From contig NW_019776169.1 in NCBI RefSeq assembly GCF_001039355.2, positions 15,668-38,008 on the forward strand: 22,341 bases of DNA. The letters are read 5' to 3'. The notes under the pieces were generated by a model. It searched no databases. It worked only from the letters and a program-made list of their open reading frames with translations, and was not told the DNA's origin. The first letter of the stretch is position 1; each line of letters starts with the position of its first letter. This DNA comes from Lingula anatina. Its lineage: Eukaryota > Brachiopoda > Lingulata > Lingulida > Lingulidae. Positions 8,755 to 17,316 of this stretch are shown here, in pieces. The position numbers and the translations under genes are program-made.

Positions 8755-10320
8755 CCGGAAGTAAAACTTTATGTTAGCCCTCACGCAAAACCCAGACACG
8801 CAAGCTTTCGTAACTTCACCGTAAATTAGGTTATCTCTATTGTCATCTATATTGTACTTTGAGGTGCCCTTAAAGGATGCATTACAAATCCCATAGCATT
8901 CTCAAAAAGTAACTTAAAAAAAGAAAATACGTGCATGGAAACAATATACGCCTTTTTTTTGGGGGGGGGGGGCGGCAAGAGAATGCTGGTAAAATCGAGT
9001 CTTCAGTTGGAAAACGATTATCAAAGAACAAACATACCTATACTAGCAGGCAGACAAAAAAGTGACATGGGTTTATGTGCTCACTTTGGCGCCCTTTCAA
9101 ACAACACTATAATAGCATAGAATGGCGTACGATTTAAATATAATTTGTCCTCCATATAACTGAAAAATGATATGATGAGACATTTATATTATTTGTCAGT
9201 AATGCTTTGAAAAACGAGTTTAGTGCATGCATAAATGCATCTTTTTTCATTGATCACCATGATCATCATTTTCTTTTCAATTTCACGCATAGTGCGCATT
9301 ACCTTTTTTTTCTTCACATTTCAGTTCATGCTGTGGGCTGGAATAAAAACTGCAATATATTTCCTTTATTTTTCGAAATAGTTCGGTTATGCCAGAAATC
9401 AGTTGACGTTAGCTGCTAGTTGTAAAAAGTCTTTATATATATTGAATTTGAGGACAGGAGTCGTGATCCGTGCTTTAATTCTTGAATTAACTTACATATC
9501 TGTTAAGTGGCTGAAAATAAACTGATTATTAATACGGCTGAAGGTGGGTTAAGCGAAAAACGAATGCCCGGTCACGTGACTATTACCACGGGATAAGAAG
9601 GATTGGTTAATTAGTCCCTTCGATAATTATGCCGCCAGCTCAAGATCCCTCTTCGTTCCAATCAATTTATTATACAAATATAATATTGTTTTATAACCCG
9701 AGGCTAACTTTACTCCATTCAACCAGCTTAACCTGACCGTTCCCATGCATCTAGAAAGACTGTTCTATTGAATGGGGGGAGGGGGGATTTAATGAAAAAT
9801 TAACGCCGGGCATGGTGTGGTCTCCATGTAGCCTCCCCTGCTTCATGCATTTAAAACTGACGTGGTTGATAAATGTACATTGACAAGAGTTTGCATGAAG
9901 ATGGATGTAACAGGTCTATGAGAATTGGAGATACAATGCTTATTAAAAAAAAAAAAAAAAAAAAAAAAGAAGCCAATAGAAAAAGCTTCCTGAACTATAG
10001 ATATAACCATCCGAATGGTGTAAAATTAGTATCTTATAATTCAAATGAGTGACTAGCTAAGTTTTTTATTTCCTTTTAAATCAATGTATTTTTTTTTCGT
10101 TTAAACCTAGTTTCTGTATCTTACATTAACAACTGGAAGGGCCTCCGGTAGCCAGTAGGCCTACTTGAAACACAAAATGACCTTTTGTAAACCATATATA
10201 CCCTAAATCACGCGATCAATATAACAAAGACACGAATCAGAACAATAACCTTACTTTAAGAAAAATACACAAAAAAATGAATGAAATCCAAAATAAGCAA
10301 GTTACACGCACAGAATTCAC
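8755..10320. other. Intergenic DNA, simple sequence only
   Basis: No gene is supported. The stretch contains a T8G12 homopolymer junction (8953-8972), an imperfect G-rich run at about 9773-9786 and an A24 tract (9945-9968). The short open frames across it are low complexity or interrupted. Confidence 0.6.
9945..9968 (+). repeat. A24 homopolymer tract
   Basis: Twenty-four uninterrupted A after 'tgcttatt'. It could be a microsatellite or the tail of a retroposed element. I do not find a convincing target-site duplication or a tRNA-like SINE head upstream. Confidence 0.8.
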
Positions 10321-10329
10321 TATAAAAAG
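10321..10329 (+). promoter_or_regulatory. TATA box of the secreted-peptide gene
   Basis: TATAAAAAG lies about 29 bp upstream of an initiator-like TCATC (A at 10350) and 70 bp upstream of the start codon at 10391. A strong TATA box suits a regulated, highly expressed tissue-specific gene. Confidence 0.75.
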
Positions 10330-10390
10330 AGCGGACCGAACGTCTTCTCATCGTGTCGATATTTGATCGTCTCACTAGCAAGTCAGGACC

Positions 10391-10618
10391 ATGATGCTGA
10401 AGGCTGTCTGTCTCCTCGCTATCTTAGCCGTGGCGTGTGCCGTCCCAGGTACATACTTCTACCCAGGACCAGATGGTCGCATCACATACTACCCCCAGGG
10501 TTACCAGCTGGATGCTGCAGCCCAAGCCCGTGGCTCGGCCAACTATGCCGGTATTGTGAACAGATATCTGAGGCGCGGTTACTATGGAAAACGCGGCTAC
10601 CGCCGGTACTACTATTAG
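10391..10618 (+). CDS. Secreted Tyr/Arg/Gly-rich 75-aa peptide, function unknown
   Basis: The ORF gives MMLKAVCLLAILAVACA (1-17), a classic signal peptide with an A-x-A cleavage site, followed by a mature chain of about 58 residues. The mature part has 13 Tyr, 8 Arg and 1 Lys, only two acidic residues and no Cys. Two short blocks (TYFYPGPDG, ITYYPQGY) precede an Ala-rich middle and a basic tail RRGYYGKRGYRRYYY. The first ATG has A at -3. A TATA box, an initiator, a downstream splice donor and a poly(A) signal make this a convincing gene rather than a chance ORF. I do not recognise the family. A Tyr-rich basic tail recalls molluscan shell-matrix peptides, while the RR and GKR sites would also fit a processed peptide precursor or an antimicrobial peptide. 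These roles are inference. Confidence 0.8.
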   Translation: MMLKAVCLLAILAVACAVPGTYFYPGPDGRITYYPQGYQLDAAAQARGSANYAGIVNRYLRRGYYGKRGYRRYYY

Positions 10619-10643
10619 GCGCATGGCCAGGATGGCTTATTGG

Positions 10644-10929
10644 GTGAGTAACTGGCACTTAAAACTATATTTTTATGTAAAATTCTCACGAGTTATTTTT
10701 TTCTTAAATTTCATAAAGTGCTCTAGTGCTTATCGTTCTAAGATGCGAAACCTAAAGAATTAAGAAAATGAAGGGTTTTATCAGCCGTACTGTGCTTAAC
10801 ACACCGTCAAATTCAAATGAAAGATTTTAAAGTTTTGCGGTATCGGTACCGAAGTTTTGCGATCAAGCGTTTTTTATAACTACAGTGTATTTTTAAGTTG
10901 TGGAACTCGGGTATTTTTTTTCTTTCCAG
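10644..10929 (+). other. Probable 3' UTR intron of the secreted-peptide gene
   Basis: A consensus donor GTGAGT (10644-10649) lies 25 nt after the stop codon. A strong polypyrimidine tract and acceptor (ttttttttctttccag) ends at 10929. Removing it leaves a short second exon running to the AATAAA at 11168. A junction this close to the stop would not be expected to trigger nonsense-mediated decay. Confidence 0.6.
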
Positions 10930-11167
10930 CAATTACAGACTTGAACAATTTGGGACAGAAAAAAAAATGCGAAGATTAAAACAACCCCAGTGCGTCGCCA
11001 TAAACAAGAAAACAGTTCTACAGCATTCAGAACCCGTCTTCTGGTCCAGGTACCTGTGAGACGATACTTGCGCAGCCTGGCTTCGTGAAAACGACGTCCC
11101 AGAAACAACTATGTACTAGTATTTTACACAGTCAAATCTTGTGAGATGTCCCTATAAACTGTTTAAC

Positions 11168-11173
11168 AATAAA
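11168..11173 (+). promoter_or_regulatory. Polyadenylation signal AATAAA, secreted-peptide gene
   Basis: AATAAA followed by a T/G-rich tract (gtccgtttttattcg) about 25 bp downstream. It is the first canonical signal after the CDS and fits an mRNA end at about 11190. Confidence 0.65.
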
Positions 11174-11190
11174 ACATTTTAATTGCCAAT

Positions 11191-12470
11191 CAATGTCCGT
11201 TTTTATTCGTTATATGCTCAGTCGGAGATCGCGAAACTGACACAAATGAATAAAAAGGCTCGGTTATAAAATTTTAAAAATCAAAATGTTTAATAATAAT
11301 AAGTGAGACGAAATAGAACGCCTCGGTTATATTTTCCTTCCACTGTGCCATACTGTTCGTAGTACGCTCGGTCCTGTGCTCTGCTTGTATTAGAGTTCAT
11401 AAGTAGAATAAATGCAGATTAATAACATTCATTGACAATTGTAATAATGAATCCTCAGAACTAAGACAGTAGCATTCAAACCCGACGTGTGGGAAATAAA
11501 AAAAGACAGAATGTCATCCATGTAACACGGGTCCTTTCCGAGTTGACGGAAATAAACGTTTAAAGGCAAGCTCGGCTGTACATGTCAACTTGTTTGGAAA
11601 ACAAACGATTGTCGTAAAATCGCTATATGTTAAAAAAAAACTGGGTGAATAAACTTAATATCCGCATAAAACGACCATAAACTGCCCTACTTATACTGTG
11701 ATACTAGTTTACCATTATAAAAAAACGATCAAAAGCGATTAAAGTATTCAAAACTAATGTCGCATTATCCCAAAAAAGGAGCCATACCACTGGACCGGTA
11801 CTTTTTGATTGCCCCTGGCTGCGTCAGTTTGTCCACATAACAGAATATTGTGTCCAAGCACTGTTAAACTCAAGTACCTCTTCTTTGACATCGCGTAACA
11901 AGTGACAGTGCATGGTCACGCTGAGATGTACATTCCCCGTGGCATCCTTTTTCGTGAGCCAGTTATGCGACCTCTGAGCGTAAGACACGTCCGGTTCGAC
12001 AGGTGTTCCAAAACCTATAGTTATTAGACGACACGGGTCGTACCGTTTTCGGCTTGATTGCGTGTATTCCATACAGATGATATACTGTAAACGAACGACG
12101 GGACCTGAAAGATTGGAGATAGGCGTGCCAAGTTTGAGGCTGAACCGATGCCTGGCACAAAATTTATTTCGATTATTATCGTTCGTGCTCGGTAATTTTG
12201 TTTAACAAGCTAACAATATTTATTGTCTCTTTGGGGTTATTTTGCGACATTCGTTTTATATCAGCAGTTTTTGGCAACAGTTTAACCCATAATGCAATTG
12301 TCGAGCATACGTGCAACGGTTTTCTAGGTTTCTGCAAAGTGAAGAAAGAAACCTAACTGGGAAGGTTGCCCTTAATGATATCCCCTCGATGGATTCTTCA
12401 TTATACATGCCCACAAAATGAACTGGCACACCAATTTTGATGTAAAAAGAGTAGATAAGAGAAAGTGAGA
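11191..12470. other. Intergenic DNA, no gene supported
   Basis: Mostly AT-rich. The part 11800-12160 is less AT-rich and open on the minus strand in two overlapping frames (11824-12072 and 11963-12160), but neither shows a domain I know or a coherent set of splice sites. No RNA gene was recognised. Confidence 0.5.
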
Positions 12471-13576
12471 GCTCCGGCAGTATGATGAAAAATTATACTA
12501 GGCTACCTGGGTATCATTGTTTGCTGTTGATTGTTACGTCAGGTTAGAACGTTATGACGCAGCGTGTATGTTGTACATTGTTTCGTTACAAATATTAGGC
12601 GCCATTTCCTAGTGATGTGTTGACTACAGCGTTAACACAAACATCAGAGAAGAAATATGGAAATAGCGATTTACAATTTTACTTATCTCTATTAATTCAG
12701 GAGATCTTAACTTTTCGCATTATAGGTTAAGACTTCATTTGCTTCAACTTTGACAATAGGCTTTGATATGGATTTATTTCATGGACTGACCACATCTTGC
12801 AATAGATAACGAAGAAGGTTACTTAGATTAGATCTATATTAATATAGCTCACAACGTACATTTGACTTAAAAGCGTATTTGCGTTGGTCTTCGGTTTTGT
12901 TACAATTAATTGTACGTTGTTTATTAGCGCTGTTGGAAATATTCTTCCTGTTTTTTATGCAAGTAAAGACGCTTTTATTAAATTCATTATGGTTATATAA
13001 AGTATGAGTTTAATGAAATGTATCCAAATCGTTTCCAAATAGTTTGACGTTTATGAAAGAATAATGAAATGCTGAACTCCACATTTAATAATGACAAGTC
13101 TTAGCAGTGTGGTTAGCTTGCCTTTATCCTTATAATTGGATGGTAGAATACTGCATCCCATTTCAATTTTGATTTTTCAAAAATGATTCATTTTGCTTCA
13201 GGGGCCACCTCTAATATTCATTGGTGGAACACTACTCCAACTCCCATCTAAAGTCCAAAAAAGAATAACGTAGCAATTGCAAAATGCCTATTATGTCCCG
13301 ACATGTTGAAAAAGTCCGGGCAAGGTGAGCAGACTGTTTACTGTTAATGACAAGTAAAATAATTTTAACATAGCCCCTCATGTTATGATTTGGTTTTAGA
13401 TTAATCTTTATAAGATTTTTCTAGACTGTAAACTTGCCTTGGATGGATCTTATGAATAATTTTATTGTTCCTTTTGTGGCAAGGATCTCCTGCGCGACTG
13501 TCCACAAACCTGTGTTAATGCTCGTTATATTTTCTAAAACTTTGTAGCTGTATCCCAGACGAGCTCAGATTTTTTT
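12471..13576. repeat. Decayed copy of the tRNA-Pro repeat unit
   Basis: Collinear with units A and B at much lower identity. The order is ccggcag, attgttacgtca..ttagaacg, tgtatgttgta..tgtttcgt, tagtgatgtgttgacta, ttccaaatagtttgacg, cttagcagtgtggttagcttg, tttttcaaaaatgattcatttt, gccacct..aatattc, tagactgtaaactt, gcgcgactgtcc, and finally the 3' end of the tRNA at 13550. The shared order proves common descent. The copy starts just after where a tRNA would stand and runs into the next tRNA remnant, so it is one full period of an old array. Confidence 0.8.
13550..13566 (+). pseudogene. tRNA-Pro pseudogene remnant (3' end only)
   Basis: gtatcccagacgagctc matches the last 17 nt of the intact tRNA-Pro genes (aaatcccggacgagccc) at 13 positions. 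It sits in the homologous place of the repeat unit and is followed by a T7 run matching the Pol III terminator. The acceptor 5' strand, D arm, anticodon arm and box A are gone, apparently by one deletion joining 'gtagct' in the upstream flank to the T arm. Confidence 0.72.
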
Positions 13577-13883
13577 ATAACTCTGACAAACACCTTCTTT
13601 GAGATAAAAATAAGCATTTGTCTCAAAAACGTATTTTAATACAATTCTAAACTTCTTCAAAAAAGCTCCATTTTTTGTTTTAATTCTATCAAATCCTATG
13701 CAGAGCTTGGAACTATATGATATATCTTGCAGATATAGGAAAATTGAAATGGGAAACACTAAATCAAGATCTTTGACCAAAGATACCATTTTTTTTCTAG
13801 ACCATATGTCTGTGAATTTTCCAACTCAGATAATTTAGGGCAGTGTTGTTGCTTTCACTCTTCCTTATGCTAACTTCACCGAG
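13577..13883. other. Unmatched segment inside the decayed array
   Basis: About 300 bp between the tRNA remnant and the next recognisable repeat block. It has no counterpart in units A or B and may be an insertion. I recognise no coding or RNA content. Confidence 0.45.
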
Positions 13884-14010
13884 AGCCCGTATACCATGTG
13901 ATTGTTACGTCATAGCAGAAATGAAACGTCTACATTGTACATTGCTTGGCCATTGTAAAACGTCACTTCCTGGTGATGTGTTGACGACATTGTAAATGAA
14001 AATGACATAG
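13884..14010. repeat. Second decayed fragment of the tRNA-Pro repeat unit
   Basis: Blocks tgattgttacgtca, gaaacgtctacattgtac, gtaaaacgtcacttcctggtgatgtgttgacgac and ttgtaaatgaaaatgacat correspond to the tRNA-downstream part of units A and B and to 12520-12650. It starts just after 'gagagcccgtat', which may itself be a second worn tRNA 3' end. Confidence 0.72.
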
Positions 14011-14311
14011 ATGCAGCTGATAAGCAAGCAATGAGTTTCACAAAGGATTTTGTCGTTTTCGAAGACAGGAGGACACTCGTGTACCGGGGTATGCCTCCAT
14101 GTTGGGCACGTCCAACTATATAGTTTCCAATTTCCACCTCAAGCAGGTCTAGATCTGTTTCCTGGATTAAACAGTCAAAGGGGCTGCAAAGGAAGACTGG
14201 CACTTATAGCCCTATTTGTTCTAGAATTTAAGAAAATGCCATAAGGAAAGAGAACACCGTAAATGAAAAGTATTCAATAATGTGAAGTGCCCTGTTCAGC
14301 AGCCATTTTAT

Positions 14312-14319
14312 GTTTTAGC
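14312..14319 (+). repeat. Target-site duplication, left (GTTTTAGC)
   Basis: Perfect 8-bp match to 14494-14501 immediately outside the MITE inverted repeats. Confidence 0.8.
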
Positions 14320-14493
14320 GGGGCCGTAGCGATAGTCCGAAGGTTCAATAGTCCGAAGGTTCATTGGTCCGAAAGTTCACTATAGAACCTTCGGACCAAT
14401 GAACCCTTGATTAAAAAATCGATGAAAATGTTACCACTTTTCGGACCAATGAACCTTCGGACCAATGAACCTTCGGACTATCGAGACGCCCCC
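14320..14493. mobile_element. 174-bp foldback MITE, hAT-type candidate
   Basis: The ends form a terminal inverted repeat of 28 bp with three mismatches (left GGGGCCGTAGCGATAG.., right ..CTATCGAGACGCCCCC). The element is flanked by a perfect 8-bp direct repeat GTTTTAGC (14312-14319 and 14494-14501), the target-duplication size of hAT transposons. It has no coding capacity. The interior is built from about six copies of a 13-bp word, GTCCGAAGGTTCA, in direct orientation on the left (14335-14379) and inverted on the right (14384-14480), so the whole element can fold into one long hairpin. Confidence 0.85.
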
Positions 14494-14501
14494 GTTTTAG
14501 C
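14494..14501 (+). repeat. Target-site duplication, right (GTTTTAGC)
   Basis: Partner of 14312-14319 on the other side of the MITE. Confidence 0.8.
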
Positions 14502-14679
14502 TACCCAGTGTTTTACGTGTCCACTGAATGTAGTAAAAAGGTCAGAATGTTTGTGTTTATAAATTCGGCCATTATGCTCGTACACAATGTACTCTCTGCA
14601 AATACATAGGCCTACTCGTATTTTTCACTTTTACCTCCGGCAAGAAATTTCTTTTTTAACCTTTTTATTTGTCTTTTTG

Positions 14680-14925
14680 ATCGTCCCCAGTCAAACTCCA
14701 AAAAGTTGTGGATGGATTTTGATGACATTTTCAGGAAAGGTGAAACATTACTTACAACTTTAAATAAAGTGATCAGATTTTGATAGATCTGGGATGTTTG
14801 AAAGGACTTTTCGCCATTGCGAGGTAGGGCCGATGACGGTCACAATGTGCAATGGTTGTTCTCTCAACTACCACAATCTATTGGTGCATGGTGCTTGGCG
14901 GAGATCTGGACTCCCTGAAAACTTT
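14680..14925. repeat. Possible dispersed repeat fragment
   Basis: The phrases 'aactccaaaaagttgtggatggattttgatgacattttcagg' and 'cttggcggagatctggactccctga' resemble a noncoding repeat I associate with many animal genomes. This is pattern memory, not a search. It lies 200 bp upstream of the carrier gene and has no open frame of note. Confidence 0.35.
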
Positions 14926-15152
14926 TCTTGTTTCTCATTAAAACACATGATATACTTACTTAAAAAACATAAGGATCTGTAGTACATTTTTAAAGCAAAA
15001 ATCCAATACAATGGTGCCGCACCCTTATGCAATCAAAATATATGGCCTGATATGACATGTGGCTCTATCCCGACGTGGCGTAATCCTCCATATTGTGCCC
15101 CATCTTGGCATCTCCCCATGCTAACACCTGCAACTTCTCAAAATTAGGTCGG

Positions 15153-15237
15153 ATGGCGGGTGATGGGTCGACGTTGCAGTACGAGCAAGCATGGCGATTT
15201 GCACTGGCTGGTACGTCCAACATGTGTGCTGCTGCAG
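15153..15237 (+). CDS. ucpB: Carrier exon 1 (residues 1-28)
   Basis: Encodes the matrix-side N-terminus and most of helix 1 ([13 protein letters not shown]). It ends gctgcag|gtactt after one base of codon 29. An AG at 15146-15147 just upstream could be the acceptor of a 5' UTR intron. Confidence 0.9.
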
Positions 15238-15486
15238 GTACTTATACTGATATACTTTTTATTCCTTTTCATCACTCTCTCCCGCGCGCTAGCGTGATTA
15301 ATAATTTAACATATTGCATTGAAGTGCATGGAAAGAAGACCCCATCTCATAGCACCCAGACCCCACCCGGGTATACTAGATCTGTAACCAGATTTGATTT
15401 TCGATTTATTATCAATTATTTTATTTCATTTTATAATTTATAATTTGTAGAACTATGGTTATGGGTTTTGACCAAGTTTCCATTTC

Positions 15487-15522
<36 letters not shown>

Positions 15523-17278
15523 TTTTTTTTGAAAAAAAAAAAAAAAAAAAACTGAAAATCTCCAGATTTCACTACCTCAAGAGTTGGCCATAAAAATTGC
15601 AGGTATAAAATATTACTTAATATAATAAAATTACATTATTCATTTCAGTCACCAACCCCATTGATGTGATTAAGATCCGAATGCAACTGGACAATGAGCT
15701 CACTAAAGGAGGGGGAAGTGTGTTCAAAGACCGTTACTACCAGGGCTTTCTAAAGGGAGGGGTTCGAATAGTCCACGATGAAGGTGTGCGAGGACTCTAC
15801 AAAGGGTTAGTCTTAATTATTAACCTCTGACACTCATATCAGTGACCATAAAAAGGAGTGCTGAGGCTTGAATCTGTCGCTATAATACATTATTATGGCA
15901 TAGCAGTTTTCTGTAATGAATTGGAAAACAGGCAAAATTTGTTAGAACATTTCTTAGGGATATGTTTGAATAGCAGAGACATTTATCAAAGTCACCACAT
16001 ATCTTAAATTTGATTAACATTAAATATTAAATAGTTATTATAGGGTAGGGAGAAATACTGCAAAAGTACTGGTTTCTCTCTCCAGTTTACCAGCCAGCCT
16101 CATGCGTGAAGGCAGCTATAGCACCATACGGCTTGGAGCCTACGAGCCGATGAAGAAACTATTTGGTGCCACAGATCCAGCTCATACACCGCTCTGGAAG
16201 AAGATCTGTGCTGGCGCAGTCTCTGGTGAGGATTGCATTGGGAATGGTCTCCTAGACTTTAGGACATTAGTCTTACCCTTTAACTATTTAACCCACTCTT
16301 TAAATAGTCTTCTAAAACCGCTAGGTCTTCATCAAATACAAAATATACTTGTCAGAAGATGCAATCTTCAGATGATGCAGAATTAATGGAAAACAATACT
16401 GGTACTGCTAAAGATATCACATTGATTTGATTACTAACTTTTAGAAATTCTTCTTTTTTAATCCAACACCAAATCCATTAGGTGCGTATACCAATATCCA
16501 TACTTACCACAGACCTTGACAATCCTCTTTGAACGTGAAAGGTGTTTCTGTCTGACTGCTGCTTGCATGCCTGTGGTGTAGGTTAGCACATACTTACTTT
16601 TCCCACCAAATGCTTATAATGAAGCAATTTACTTGGAAAATTTCTGACAGAAGTTAGTTTATTTTTATTTTTTCACTTTTTGCAGTGAAAATATAATCAG
16701 TTGTTCTCTCAGAATTTGACACTTACCTTTACAGTGATTCTCACAAAAATGTAGACTTAAGTTGAAAATATCCATTTTTATTCAATACCTGGACCAATCA
16801 GACATAATATATTATTTACTGCAATCCTCAGGTTCGATTGGCAGTGCTATAGCAACGCCCACTGACCTAGTCAAGGTCAGAATGCAGGCCGAGGGCAAGC
16901 TGAAGACTGGTCAGTCAGCTCGATACAACAGTACCCTCTCCGCCTTCTCTGACATAGCAGCAGTGGAAGGCGTAAGGGGTTTGTGGACAGGGGTGGGACC
17001 CACAGTGCAGAGGGCAGCCATTCTTACTGCAACACAGGTGAAGAGTTAAACTGGTCAATTTTGCATAATTTTTGTTTCCACTTTTTCAACTCTGTTTGCC
17101 TTGTTATAGCAGATTCATGAAATTTGGTGATATAATTTATTTTATTTAGCTTAAAAAGGAATATTGTAAACCTTTATCAGAAATTGTAATGTGGATGTGA
17201 GACTAGACCAAGATGAATTAAACTCTTTGGTTTCAAAAATGACATGCACACAGTTATGCATATGTTCATGCACACACA

Positions 17279-17316
<38 letters not shown>

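Noticed and set aside
9770-9968. SINE or processed pseudogene ending in the A24 tract
   Set aside because: I found no clear Pol III box A and box B pair, no parent-gene similarity and no flanking direct repeat, so only the homopolymer is annotated.
10363-10647. 94-codon plus-strand frame overlapping the secreted-peptide CDS
   Set aside because: It is a shifted frame of the same DNA, has no signal peptide or domain, and its start lies in the 5' leader. The 75-aa frame explains the gene structure better. The minus-strand frame at 10424-10624 is likewise a shadow.
13910-14244. Opposing ORFs over 13910-14244
   Set aside because: They overlap a decayed fragment of the tRNA repeat, lie on both strands of the same DNA, and show no recognisable domain or splice context.
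14320-14493. CRISPR array suggested by short iterated words
   Set aside because: The words change orientation, spacers are 1-5 bp, and the block has inverted ends with a target duplication in a eukaryotic context, so it is a transposable element.
16102-16386. Continuous frame running through carrier exon 3 into intron 3
   Set aside because: Carrier homology stops exactly at the GTGAGG donor (16226) and resumes at 16832. The extra residues are intron translation.
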